A stretch of DNA of 64,000 bases, from the NCBI RefSeq assembly GCF_963169125.1, contig NC_084802.1, positions 118,548,903-118,612,902 of the forward strand, written 5' to 3'. The DNA comes from Humulus lupulus. Its lineage: Eukaryota; Streptophyta; Magnoliopsida; Rosales; Cannabaceae. This document shows, in pieces, positions 22,405 to 34,079 of the stretch; the stretch's first letter is position 1; each line of letters starts with the position of its first letter. The notes below the pieces were generated by a model. The model had not been told where the DNA came from. It worked only from the letters and a program-made list of their open reading frames with translations, and did no database searches. A program made the translations under genes and the position numbers.

Positions 22405-22890
22405 GATCCGCTGGTAATAATCGTTCAGCTCGCCAACCGAAGGGTCCGAAGAACACTAGTGGATAATGGAAGTTCTGTGAATCTACCTTTTAGGTCCACC
22501 CTAGTAAAAATAGGGTTATCTGTAACTGATTTGAAGGCGACCTCGATGACTTTGTATGGGTTTTTTGGTGAAGGGTCGGCAGCCATCGGGATGATCGGAT
22601 TGGTGGTGACATTGGGAGAAGTGTCGCGAACTATTTCCAAGTTGCTCGAGTTCGTGGTAATCAATTGTCCGGCTGCATACAATGTGATTTTGGGTCGTCC
22701 TGCGCTGATGGCATTTGAAGCCATAACCTTTATCCACTACCTAGCAATGAAATTCCCCTCAGCCGCGAGAATATGTACCATCAGAGGTGATCAACTCGTT
22801 GCCAGGGAGTGCTATAACATTTCTATGAAGGGAAAATCACAACCCGGGCAGCAAGCGATGGTCATAAATGACGGAGGTGAGGAGTCTTAG
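22405..22890 (+). pseudogene. aspartic protease region of Tat element 1
   Basis: Open from before 22,459 to 22,890. The active-site region reads LVDNGSSVNL, where D-N-G replaces the usual D-T/S-G; this D-N-G form is what I expect for Tat proteases. The flap and hydrophobic segments ICTIRGDQL and AAYNVILGRPAL follow. A stop at 22,888 separates it from RT. Confidence 0.75.
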
Positions 22891-22999
22891 GAAGTAGAAG
22901 TCATTCACAGGATAGAAGAACCTTAACAAAAAGAGGATAGTAAGGTCGCCCAACGCGATGACGTTGACCCACGGGTAGGCGAAGACAGATCAAAACTCA

Positions 23000-24255
23000 A
23001 AGCCATAGAAGAGCTTGAGGAAGAAACATCGACCCCAAAGAAGCTTCATGAGTCGTAAAGATTGGAAAGAATCTTGACGACAAAAGGAAAAAGGAGGTGG
23101 TCGATTTTTTTACAGAAAAACCTGGACGTCTTCGTTTGGTCGCATGAAGATATGGTAGGAATAAGTTCGAATGTAATAATGCACACCTTAAAATTGGACA
23201 AGAATGTGCCTGCAAAATCCCAAAAATGAAGATGTTTGGGAACAGTCTTAGCTGAAGCCCTTGAGGAAGAAGTAGCTCGGTTATTAAAATACGGGTTTAT
23301 CCGGGGGGCAAAGTACCTGATCTGGGTTGCCAACCCCGTGCTGGTCCCGAAGCCAAACAGGAAATGGAGAACCTATATCGACTTCTCCGATCTAAATAAA
23401 GCTTGTCCCAAGGACTGTTTCCCACTGCAAGGGATTGACCATTTGGTAGACGCCATGACAGGTCTCGAGCTCATGTCCTTCATGGACGCGTATTTTGGAT
23501 ATAACCAGATTTATATGAATCCTATGGTCCAGGAACATACTAGCTTCATGCTGAACATAACATGGACGCCTATTATGGATATAACAAAATGTTCGCTAGC
23601 CAGATCAGGAGAAATATGGAGGTGTATGTCGATGACATGCTTGTTAAGTCAAAAACTGCCAATAACAATGTGTCTGATCTAAAAGAATGTTTTGGAATAT
23701 TAAGGAGATATGACATGAAGCTGAATCCTCTGAAATGTACTTTCGGAGTGGCATCTAGAAAATTCCTGGGATTCATAGTCAACACGATGGGAATAGAGGC
23801 AAACCTTGAGAAAATCAGATCGTTGTAGAAATTCCCTCACCCAGGTCGCATAAAGAAGTTCAAAGCCTAACTGGAAGGGTGGCATCTTTGAATCGATTCA
23901 TTTCAAAATCCACTGACAAGTGTCTGCCATTTTACAACTTTCTCAGAGCAAACAAGAAATTTGAGTGGACCGAGGAGTGCGAACAGGCATTCCTTGACCT
24001 AAAAACACACCTGTCCGAGCCCCCGGTATTATCTAAGCCTATGTCTGGAGAACCTTTACTCATTTATTTGGCCGTGACAGATAATGCAGTCAGTGTCGTG
24101 TTAGTTCGAGAAGAAGATCGTGCTCAAAAACCAATATATTATATAATCAAGAGACTTCTTGGAGCCGAGTCATAATTCTCACTGATAGAGAAACTGGCAT
24201 TTTATCTGCTATTGGCCTCCAGAAAGCTCTGGCCATATTTCCAGTCCTATTAAAT
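23000..24255 (+). pseudogene. reverse transcriptase and RNase H of Tat element 1, rearranged
   Basis: RT motifs seen in order are KWRTYIDFSDLNKACPKD, SFMDAYFGYNQI, then MEVYVDDMLVKSK (the YVDD active site) and FLGFIVNTMGIEAN. The stretch MDAY-GYN occurs twice, at 23,482 and 23,562. The region that should lie between the second and YVDD, including the PFGLKN-type motif, is missing, so the fold cannot be complete. The connection and first RNase H region follow (FEWTEECEQAFLDLK, YYIIKRLLGAES), with stops at 23,826 and 24,173. Confidence 0.8.
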
Positions 24256-24439
24256 CAATGTCTTGACTGACCAACCTTTAAGGCAGGTTTTGCAAAAACC
24301 TGAAACGTCAGGACATCTTTTAAAATATTCCATCGAACTTAGCCAGTTTGAGATATTGTACATGCCACAGACCTCAATCAAAAGTCAGGCCCTTGCTGAT
24401 TTTATGGCTGAACGCACCGGATTTCAAGAGGTGCTCTTG

Positions 24440-24895
24440 AGGGAGCTGATGCAGGAGTTTTGGAAAATCTTCGTTGACGGATCGTCAAATGAGAACGGAT
24501 CGGGAGCTGGGATCATCTTAATCTCACCAGAAGGACATCGATTTCATACAGCTCTGAGATTCAGATTTTAGGCATCTAACAATGAAGCCGAATATGAGGC
24601 CTTACTTGCAGGACTAAGAGTGGCAAGGGAGCTCAAGGCGTAAGCCATCCAATGCTATAGTGATTCTCAGCTCATGGTAAATCGGGTATTGGGAGAGTAT
24701 CAAGCTCGAGGTACCAAGATGGCGGCCTACCTAGCTATTGTAAAGGGAGAACTATCTGAATTTGAGTATAGCTCTGTTGAATAGATACCCTGCGAGTAGA
24801 ATTCTAACGCTGATGCTTTGCCACGGCTTGCTACCACAAAAGAGGCTGAGACATTGAATATGGTGCTAGTGGAGTTCTTGGAGAGTCGAGCATGA
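24440..24895 (+). pseudogene. additional RNase H domain (aRNH) of Tat element 1
   Basis: FVDGSSNENGSGAGIIL, NNEAEYEALLAGLRVA, YSDSQLM and NADALPRLAT supply the D-E-D-D-type motifs of the second, archaeal-like RNase H that marks Tat elements. Stops occur near 24,570, 24,642 and 24,783. Confidence 0.8.
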
Positions 24896-24898
24896 CAG

Positions 24899-26150
24899 GA
24901 GAAGTGATAGAGGTCGGAATGATCGACATAAGGCCGACCTGGATGACTCCCATAATGGAATACTTTGCAACTGGAAAGTTACCTGACGATAGAAAAGACG
25001 CAAGAAAAATACTTTATCAATCTCCATGGTAAGTAATAGTAGATGGAACCTTATATCGGTGTGGTCATTCGTTGCCTCTCCTACGATGTGTTATGCCTGA
25101 GGAAGCGAAAACCATCTTATAAGAAATACATGAAGGATTTTGTGGAGATCATGTTGAGGGGCACTGAAGATACTGAGGCAGGGCTATTTTTGGCCCACTT
25201 TAACGAAAGACTTGATCTCGTATCTTCAGAAGTACGACAAATGCTAGTGTTTTTCCATGGTTGCCCGAGCTGCTTCGGTTAAGCTAACGATGATTTCATC
25301 CCCATGGCCATTTGTGGTATGGGGAATTGACCTAATAGGTTCCCTACCTATGGGAAAGGGGGGAGTTTGTTATGCAGTGGTGGCAATCGACTACTTCACG
25401 AAGTGGGTAGAAGTCGAGCCTCTGGCAACCATCACTTCAAAAACATTCCTGGAATTCATGGTGAAGAATATTATATGTCGGTTTGGGCTTCCTAAAAAGA
25501 TTGTGTCAGACAACAGGACACAATTCGACAGCGATCTCTTCACTGACTTCTGTGAAAAATATGGCATCACGAAGAGTTTCTCGTCACTAGCATATCCGCA
25601 AACCAACGGGCAGGTCGAGGCTATAAACGAAACCCTTAAGGAAAGCCTGAAGAAGAGGTTAGATGAAACCAAAGGACTATGGCCCGAAAAGCTTCCGTAG
25701 GTACTTTGGGCCTACCGAACTTCTCATAGGACATCCACAGAGCATACTCATTTTTCCTTAACTTTTGGTAGTGAGGTCGTGCTTCCAATCGAAACCATGG
25801 TAGCTACTCACAGGCAAGGGACATTTAATCAAGAACAGAATGATGGACTATTTAATGCATCTCTCGATCTGAGGAGTCCCAGTTACAGCTCGCCCATTAT
25901 CAATAAAAAAGCACTTGCTATTTTAATTCTAAAGTTAAGAGGTGCATACTTGGATTGGGCGACCTAGTTCTCCAAAGGGTCTTTTTGGCAAATAAAGACC
26001 CCATAGAAGGTGGATTGGGCCCAAATTGGGAGGGACCATACCAGGTCGTAGAAGTCTTGCGTGAGGGAACTTTCAAGATAACTTAACTGAATGGGGAAGT
26101 AGTCCCACGGACCTGGAATGCTCTACATTTGAAAAAGTATTATCAATAGT
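24899..26150 (+). pseudogene. integrase of Tat element 1, broken
   Basis: The N-terminal part (RPTWMTPIMEYF; LYRCG) is heavily broken between 25,020 and 25,256. The catalytic core is open at 25,257-25,700: WGIDLIGSLP (first D), IVSDNRTQFDSDLF (second D), QTNGQVEAINETL (E). All three DDE residues are therefore still visible. A stop follows EKLP at 25,698, then a degraded C-terminal part (VLWAYRTSHR, FGSEVVLPIE). Confidence 0.82.
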
Positions 26151-26299
26151 ACCACCATCAATGTAAGGCTTATTTATAAAAGTCGTTTTGATTAAATAAT
26201 ATATGGATTGTTAAATAACTATTTCTTAGTGTTGTTATTGCAAGCTCGTGTTCTCATATTTGTAGAAGCAACCAATAAAGTTTATACATTCTGGTTACT

Positions 26300-26830
26300 T
26301 GGGGGCACATAACCAAGGTTGGCAAAATTAAGCCTGCTCGGACAAGATTAAAAACATAGAAGCTTGGAAAAATTGATTATTCAATGGCTTTTTAAAGCTC
26401 GAGTTTTCAATAAAGCTAACGTGAACTAAGTTCAAATGATTTAAAACCCTAGACGTAACCAGGTCCGAAACTTAGAAGCTTGGAAAAATTGATTATTCAA
26501 TGGCTTTTTAAAGGTCGAGTTTTCAATAAACCTAGCACAAACTAAGTTTAAATCATTTAAAACCCTGGACGTAACCAGGTCCAAAACTTAGAAGCTTGGA
26601 AAAATTGATTATTCAATGGCTTTTTAAAGCTCGAGTTTTCAATAAACCTAGCGTGAACTAAGTTTAAATCATTTAAAACTCTAGATGTAACCAGGTCCGA
26701 AAACTTAGAAATTTGTAAAAATTGATCATTCAACAGTTTTTTAAAGCTTGAGTTTTCAATAAACATAGTATGAACTAAGTTTAAATATTTTTTTAGAAAA
26801 AAAATCTTGGATATAACCAAGTTCGAGGCC
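26300..26830 (+). repeat. 116 bp tandem repeat downstream of pol
   Basis: Four-plus units. The phrase AGAAGCTTGGAAAAATTGAT recurs at 26,358, 26,474 and 26,590, and as a degraded form at 26,706, each exactly 116 bp apart. Units also share TTTTTAAAG(C/G)TCGAGTTT and GTAACCAGGTCC. The repeat lies between the pol end and the antisense gene end. It is not seen in Tat element 2. Confidence 0.9.
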
Positions 26831-27127
26831 TGATTCTTAACAGGCGTGACACAAATAAACGAACATAAACTTGGACATAACTAAGTTCGATAAAATCTAT
26901 CTCGATCTAAAAGTCGATTCCTAAAATCTCGAATGTACAAGAGTCTAAGGATTCATAAGCATGAGAAGTTAATAAAGGAAAGACGAATGGATCAAAAGTT
27001 AGATATATATTAAAATAAGATAAAAAATATATTGTCACATCGAGGAGAAAAAACCTCGAACTAAGCCCGAAGGTAATTGTTTAATATCAAAAGATTGTTA
27101 GACAAATACAAAGAAAATTATAAATGA
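26831..27127. other. untranslated stretch past antisense gene stop
   Basis: AT-rich, with several short copies of ACNNAGTTCGA. No gene is seen. It would hold the 3' end of the antisense transcript. Confidence 0.35.
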
Positions 27128-30100
27128 GATCATTGGGCTCCGTCAACTCGCCCCACCGAGGTAACTTCCTCACCATCTCCCTCCACCGCACCGTAGGCCT
27201 CACCCGTCTCTGAGGGTTCTTGTAGAAGCCGAGCCTTGAATTTAGCAAGGTATGGATCCCACAACCCGGGTTCCTTGAAGGAGAAGTTCCCATCCTGGTT
27301 GAAGGCCCAACAATGGTACAACATCTCCTCCATGGTGGATGATGACATTACCGCTTCCTCTTTGGCTTTAGCTTTGCTCACAAGAAGTTTCACTTTGTTC
27401 TCATCAATCTCGGCCTGAAGTTGTTCAGCTCAGTGGTTCGCTTCAGCAGCTTGAGTTTGGGAGGCAGATAATGCGGTCTTTGTAGCCTGCTTGCTTTCTT
27501 GGGAAGAGGTAAGAGCAACCTTAGCAACATGCTCCTTCTTCTGAGCAACTGTTAAAACGGCTTTAGTAACCTACTCATTTTCTTGAGCAATCTTTAGGGC
27601 GGCCTTGGCAGTAGCCAACTCAGCTCAGACTTCTTCATTTCTGTCCTTGGCATGAGCTATGCTCCGGTATTGGACCAGGACAGACTGCAGAATAACATAA
27701 CAAGCTCAAAGATATAAAAAATAAGAAGAGGAAGAAAATATTAAAAAAAAAGGAAAAAATTAGTTATGGAAGGAATCACGGTGAGGTTCATCCCCATGGT
27801 TGATTCGAGAACATCCTCTGGGTTATGCTCCTCTATGGGCCTTAGGTCCCTCACACTGGCTTTGTATGCGTGGCCCACCATATGAGTCGTCGTCTCATAT
27901 ACTGTACCCCGAAAGGCCTCAGGGATCTTTTCCAGGTCCTCTGTTTCCACTAGTATTCTGACGATGGGGGCCTCAACTTGAATAACTTGGGGAGGCAGGG
28001 GTATATGTCGAGAAGGGGAGGAGGAAGTTGCTCAGTAACGACATTAGCCACCGGAGCTAGCTCCCGAGACGAGCTCGTGTCTTTACCCTTAGAGGGGGAT
28101 TTTGTAGTATGCTGTGTTTTATAGGTGGCCTTCTTTGCCACCCTAGGCCTCTTCATGACGGGGCCCGTTCCAGGCTTTTTAGCTTGAAAAGTTGTCCTTA
28201 GGTCGGGAGCTCCTGTCTGTTCCATCTCTTCGCCTCAAAAGAACAAATGGAGTTAGTTCACAAAAGTTATGTTTCAAGAACATATATAAAGAAAGAGGAG
28301 GAAATAAAGATCCTACCCTCCAGGCTGGGGGAGGAATCTATTATCACCAACTCGGGTGTTCTGACCGGGATAGGCACAACCTCCGGCCCTGGAGTTAGTG
28401 GAGGAGAAGGGGAATCTAAAGTTAATATTGCTTGGATCTTAGGGGGTTCAGGTCCTTCCTCGGGGCTGGATTCGTCTACGTATTGTCTGAACCCAGGGGA
28501 AAACGCACCCTGGAAAAAAGAAGGCCAGGTCCTACGATTTGTCCAGTATTCTTCAAAAATGGCAGATCTAAAGTTTAGGGTGTTATCAACTACAATAGTG
28601 CCTCTAGGGTAGCTATGGTCATAGCGTACCACTAGGTGATCTACACACTGGAGAAGGATTACATTTAGATCCAGGTCGGTAGGGTGATGACTAACAAGCT
28701 GGTTCAGGTTATAACGAATTAACCTAAAGTCGACAACCGCCCTATATAACTTCCTAAAGAGGTATGGGTTACCTTGGCCGGGGGGGTCGACTGCTGCCCC
28801 TGATGCAACTCAGTTTGGATCAGGTCCCTGGTTAGCTTTGAGAGCCCGTATGTTCCTCACAAGAGGCACCTCGGCCTATTCCTCGTCGATGTCCTCAGTG
28901 GCTGGTAAGGCCTCTTGAGGATCGGGAAGCTCGAGGATAGTTGGGAGCAGAGCTTGAGTCCTCAATGCTAATGTCTACCCCTCTCTGATCAGCTCGCATG
29001 CCAACATGGTGGCATCATTCACGACCTGGCGATAATCCTTTTCGCCAGGGGGAAGACCGTATTATTTCTTGTATTGATCCCCGAGGGTCACAGATTTTTT
29101 CATCCTCGCAAATATGGCTGCACGAAAAATAAACTCAATTAAGACATGTACAAAAAAGAAATATGTTCAAGGAAGAAAAATTCACGAGCTGAGTTTATAA
29201 AGGTAGAAAACTTACGAGGATGGTTGAAGTATCGGTGTTCTTAATTCTTGAAGCCATTCGACATAAAGAATGGATCTTTATAGTAGTTTGGATGGCTGGG
29301 AAGCTCGAAGATGGGGGCAGAGTTTGGAAACCGCGTGAGGTAATAAAACCCGTCACCTCATCTTCTCTGGTCAGGGCTAGCTTTGTGGCAAAAGAAGTAT
29401 AATATGTCTGCCAGGGTGGGGACCTCCCACTCGTTCTTTAGAAATAAATACTTTAGCCCCGCCAGAAGCCTGTAGGAGTTTGGGGGGAGCTGGAATGGAG
29501 CCAGTTTCATGTAGTTCAAGAAGTCTACGAAATACTGGTCCAAAGGAAGGAAGGCACTAGCCTTCATATACTCGTCACTTCAGGCCACATAATCATCTTG
29601 GAAGGAGGCACAGTTCCGTTCCCCCTCAAACGCAGGCCGGGCGAGAAGACCTATAATGCCCCGAAATCTCTGATGTGGTTTAATGGCGGGATTAGTAGGC
29701 CGGGAGGGCCATACTTGCTTAATTATGCCATTAGCTGATAATATGAATGTATATGTGAATTATATCATAATATGATGTTAAATGCATGCGTGTGAGTCCA
29801 CATTCTAATTACAGGGGTGTGATGGTAATTTGGCCTGTTGAGGGCATAATTGTATATTTGTATGCATGTCGGTGATATATTGTTGAGACCACATTATAAT
29901 GCGGGTTTGTTCGAGCTATTCGGCATGAGACAATCATGGAATATTAATTAGCGGTCTAGTCATAACAGGTTTAAGTTTGGGGCTCGGGATGAGTCTCAGG
30001 GTGATTTTAATGATTAGAACGTTGCTGGGAATTAAAGGGTAGCAGGATATGAATTATTGGTGTTTGAGATTATTGAGAATAGCGGGAATTGGAGAGAGTT

Positions 30101-32267
30101 AATTATGATGAACGAGATAGGTGGGGAATACCAATTTTGCCCTTGGGAGCCTTTCGAAACTTTTAATGGACCTAGGGGTATTTTGGTCTTTTCACCCCTA
30201 GGATAGATATAAACCATTTTTGGGCTGTGAAAGAGGTAGAAAACAGAGTCTACTTGAAGCTTCTCCTGTACCTATCTTCCCTTCAGTTTTCTTTGTTATT
30301 TTTGAACCATTCTTGAGGATTCAAGCTTGGGAAGTAAGCCTTGGGAGTTTGGGAGAGTGTTCCACCATTGAAGAGCATCACAAGCTGAGCTTTGGGTAAG
30401 TTTCTAGCCATTGAATCCCCTGGTTTGCCCTGTTTTAGTTCTGTTTTACATTTGTGATTTATAGGTTGAGATCTTGGTTTTGTTGGGAGTTTTGGCTAGG
30501 GTTCTTATGGTTGTGATGTTTGGGGTATGTTAGGATGGTTTTTGGGTTCATTTGGCACCAAAAATGGGATTTGGAAGCATTGGAATCAGTTTAGAATTGA
30601 ATGAATTGAAGAAGGAGGTTTCAGGGGGCATCTGGTCTAGAGGTAGTGCTATAGTGCCCACCCTAGGGCGCTACAGTGCTACACAGGAGGCTTTTGGGCG
30701 TGTTGGGGGTTCTAAGAATAGCGCTAGGGTGCTAGGGAGCAGTGCTGTAGCACTTCTCTGTTCCTTCAAAGTCCCGTTTTGAGTGTTTTTAAGGGTTTTT
30801 GGCTTGGGGTTTCAATCCTTAAGGCCCGGGATCGAATCTACTCACCGTGTGGGCATGTTTCAAGCTCCCAAGAGTGGTGCTTAGGTGAAGACCCTTTCCA
30901 TGTTGATTTTCATTAATGGAGGTTATAATTGGTTGTGATTAGGTAACCGCTAAGGAACCAAAAGGTCAATCGTTCTCAGGAGTCGTTCTTATTATATTTC
31001 TCGCTCGAACCTGAGGTAAGAAAACTTCACCCTGTGTATGTGACATGCATGATTGTTGTTGTGGCATGTTGGTTGATAAATTTGGACATGGATTGCATAT
31101 TAAGTGCTAGTGAATATTGTTTACTTGTATATGGCACTGACTAGTCAGGGATACTGACCTAAGAGTCAGAAACGACATAAGCGTCCTGAACGCAGGGCCG
31201 ATGAAGATTAGATCTAATCGATATTAGCGTTGAATGGCTCTTAGGCATTAACACTTGACCGACCCTAAGGTCAATGAATCTTATAAGCGCTTGACTAGTC
31301 TGAGCTAGTTACTCAGAGCCAGGGCTTGAGGCTCAGGTGACCTTTTGTCACATGGCTAGGGAACCATGTTCCAGGGTTATGACTCTATGGTCATGAGGAA
31401 GGTGTTGTTGGTGACTAGTCACCATGCACCTATCCTGTTTAAGTTAGTGAAAGGTTCACTTATCTGTTAAGCCCCGGTGACCCTATCGTCACAAGGCTAA
31501 AGGGAGTTGTACCCACATTAGTGACTTTTGCGACTGTCACCTACCTGTTTTGGACTGATAGTTCTGAATGATTATTATGATCATTGTTGATATTATATCA
31601 TGCTATACTGTGTTTTCTTGCTGGGCCTTGACTCATGGGTGCTATGTGGTGCAGGTAAAGGGAAAGAAAAGCTCACCCAACCTTGAGTGGAGAGCTTAGA
31701 TGGTGATGTGTACATATGCGACCGCTTGACCACCACGGCCAAGGAGTTCTCAGAGGAACTAGGGGGTTTACCCTATTTTTGCCGCTTAGGTCGGCAGGAT
31801 TGTAATTTTGAAACAGTAATGACCATTTTGAGTTGTAAATAACTTGTAAATGTTCTTGTGGGCCCATGAACAGTTTATGTACTTCATAAAATATATCCTT
31901 TCCTTTTTATTGGTTTTCCACCTTAACCTGTTAATAACACTTAGAGCACGTTTTTAACCAAAGGACTAGGGTAGCGGGTCAAATTTTTGGTTCACTGTTC
32001 ACCGTAACTGTTCTGGGGTGACCAGGGTGTGACAAGACCGCTGCATCCTATCTCTATGTTGGGACTCAATAGGATTTTATTGACCTTCCCTTGATTCGTG
32101 ATTTTTGATATTATACGCTCAGCCTCAAAATAAGCGTTGGGATCGATAACGACCTCCCTCTCTACCACTGGACCAAAGTACGGGATGGGAGAATCAGAGG
32201 CAACCTATTTCCCCTTGTATTTATGCTGAGTGGATGAGCTTGAGGCATTTTTCTTCGGAGGAGCCAT
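27128..32267 (-). pseudogene. antisense ORF of Tat element 1 (gypsy-type-transposon domain plus coiled coil), interrupted
   Basis: Starts at ATG 32,267 (MAPPKKNASSSSTQHK, then one TAG) on the strand opposite to gag-pol and ends at 27,128. A foreign solo LTR (29,652-32,035) splits it. After the LTR the frame continues with YMKLAPFQLPPNSYRLLAGL and WEVPTLADILYFF, typical of the plant domain called putative gypsy-type transposon. Next come a Pro/Ser-rich linker (28,000-28,630), an Ala/Glu/Lys-rich coiled-coil region (about 27,400-27,690) and an acidic C-terminus. Stops such as those near 28,880 and 27,430 break it. Extra antisense ORFs at this place are known in Tat elements; their function is not established. 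Confidence 0.75.
29652..32035 (+). mobile_element. 2.4 kb Ty3/gypsy-type solo LTR nested in Tat element 1
   Basis: Begins TATAATGCCCC (a mutated TGTAATGCCCC) and ends CAGGGTGTGACA. It is flanked by AGACC on both sides (29,647-29,651 and 32,036-32,040), a perfect 5 bp duplication. It is homologous in opposite orientation to the LTR at 2,272-11,773. It contains GAGGTAAGAAAAC at 31,012-31,024 and the GGGTGCTATGTGGTGCAGG block at 31,637-31,655. Single LTR only, so solo. Confidence 0.92.
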
Positions 32268-32845
32268 TAGATCGCCTGATGACAAAGCGACCTAGTTAGC
32301 AGGCGACCTAAGATGATCTATAACTATGTCGCGAGGGCACTGACGAAATGGGTTATTTTTTTTATATGAGCTAAAGTTAGCCTCAGCCCCATCGCGTGAT
32401 GCCACGTGATATCCTAGGTTACGCACCTCGGTTTCTTAACAGTCCCCTAATATTTAGGGATCCGTGTGTCAGAAACGTCAGGCCACTACTTTCCCCTGAA
32501 AAGTGGTTTTGTGCAAAACCGCCTAAGGAATCATAACCCTTAAGCTACCTGGTATTAAACCTTGAGCCCTTACGATTTTTATGCCCCAAACATGTATTTT
32601 TTAAACCAATTTGACATTAGAACTACCCCAGATTAACCCAGAAAGTTACTCAATTTTATGAATACTTCTTTCGTAAGAACATATTCGGTTTCACTTATGG
32701 AGCCTAAAGACGAAACCTATTCCCTATTAGCATTCATAGAAGCCTAACAATAACGAACGATGAACATTGCTTTTTTTTTTTCTAAAAAAAAAAAGGAAGA
32801 AGATGAAAAAGAAGTCTCATTGGGTCATGAAAGATAGAGATACTT

Positions 32846-32851
32846 ACAGGA
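32846..32851 (-). promoter_or_regulatory. leader-intron donor of antisense gene, Tat element 1
   Basis: On minus, CCT|GTAAGTATC. It lies about 185 bp past the TATA box and about 580 bp before the ATG. Tat element 2 has a GTAAGT at the equivalent place (35,216). Confidence 0.45.
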
Positions 32852-33030
32852 AATGTGTTTGACAATTGGGGGATGTAGATTCTGATCACGGAAAGCTCCT
32901 GGAACGATCTGAGTATCTAGGCACGACGAATAGTTTTAGGAATTCTGGGGAAGAGGAAGGAAGTTTGAAAAATGTGAAAAAGGGTAATCTTTTTTAATGC
33001 AAAGGTGGTGAGGTCTTAGACTGATCACAC

Positions 33031-33038
33031 TATTTATA
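33031..33038 (-). promoter_or_regulatory. TATA box of antisense gene, Tat element 1
   Basis: On minus, GCGTATAAATAGTG, a strong TATA consensus about 765 bp upstream of the antisense ATG. A G-box (CACGTG, 33,186-33,191) lies about 150 bp further upstream. It is outside the LTR, so it would be an internal antisense promoter. Confidence 0.6.
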
Positions 33039-33185
33039 CGCAAAACATGGAAATCGATCTAAATCGTTTGATGGGGTTAATTTGAGATCCAAGGACCACG
33101 GTTAAACAGACCACATGGCGGAAAAAAGTTGACAAGACAATTATTGCAGTCCTTGAAACCCTAATAGACGCCAATCGCAATAGAC

Positions 33186-33191
33186 CACGTG
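33186..33191 (-). promoter_or_regulatory. G-box upstream of antisense gene, Tat element 1
   Basis: GACACGTGG on minus. Tat element 2 has GACACGTGTC at the matching position (34,841-34,850). Confidence 0.5.
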
Positions 33192-33292
33192 TCTAATACT
33201 CGAGTAGTAGGTAGGCATTGTTTTATGTAGCAGAAGTTTAAAAGCCCCTACTATGTAGGTCATAAAATGATGACATCATAGACAAGCAGGAC

Positions 33293-33305
33293 CTTGGGGG
33301 GCAAA
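33293..33305 (+). other. polypurine tract, Tat element 1
   Basis: TTGGGGGGCAAA directly before the 3' LTR start TGTTG. It is the expected plus-strand primer. Confidence 0.75.
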
Positions 33306-34028
33306 TGTTGTACTCTTATCTTAGCACGAGTTCATTCACTCAGCTCGGGCACAGCTGGCAGATAAATACGTGGAAAAGTAATCAACTAGAATATCTAATT
33401 ATTATCTATATAAACAGCTCGATGTTCGTAATGGTCAGACCTGTTATTGGGCTTCCTGACCTTACCACGAACTACGAATAAGATAAGTCATCAAAGCACT
33501 AGCTCGGGGTCAGATAGCTGTCAGAACACAAGCTCGTGGAAGATACACAACTCGGGGTGATTCAGATATAACGCACACTAAATAATCCCCAAAGATTCAG
33601 GATTTGTTTATACGCTTATTCATGACCAGCCTGTCATATTTATTATCCAAGATAGAATGACATATTTACATTGTGATCGAATCATATCCCAATATAAATG
33701 TGAATTATTTGTATTGAATATAGACATTATGTAAATGCGTGATTGACTCATGCGGTTACCCAAACCTGTCCATGGAATTCCCCTATAAATACTGGGAATA
33801 TTGGACAGGAAAGAGGGACGATTATTCTGTAATACCGAAACTCTGCCAAAATATAGAGAGAAATATCAATAATATTGATTCGTGGACTAGGTATATTTTA
33901 ACTATTGGACCATGTAAAAGTTATGTGTTCTTGAGTGAATTCTGGTTATTTTTCAGTATGGTTTACCATTAAGAACTAATCTGGCTTTATTATTTCTTAA
34001 TACATTGTTGGCGAAAACCACGTCAACA
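33306..34028 (+). repeat. 3' LTR of Tat element 1
   Basis: 723 bp, TGTTGTACTC...CACGTCAACA, followed by the target duplication AACTT. Aligns end to end with 19,104-19,826. Confidence 0.92.
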
Positions 34029-34079
34029 AACTTAATTTTGTTAATTATTAATTAAAATAAAATCAAGGGTATTTAGGGT
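34029..34079 (-). repeat. MULE right-arm segment between Tat elements
   Basis: AACTT duplication plus 46 bp of MULE terminal repeat (on minus, CCCTTGATTTTATTTTAATT as in the left arm). Ends in AGGGT (34,075-34,079), the target duplication of Tat element 2. Confidence 0.85.

Larger units (their letters stand above)
19104..34028 (+). mobile_element. Tat-lineage Ty3/gypsy retrotransposon 1, degenerate
   Basis: Two LTRs of exactly 723 bp (19,104-19,826 and 33,306-34,028) begin TGTTGTAC and end CAACA. The flanks are AACTT (19,099-19,103 and 34,029-34,033). The order gag, protease, RT, RNase H, an extra RNase H and integrase, followed by an antisense gene before the 3' LTR, is the layout known for plant Tat elements. 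A 2.4 kb foreign solo LTR with its own target duplication sits in the antisense gene. gag-pol has many stops and shifts, so the element cannot move by itself. The two LTRs differ at a visible fraction of sites (several percent by eye), so the insertion is not recent. Confidence 0.9.
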
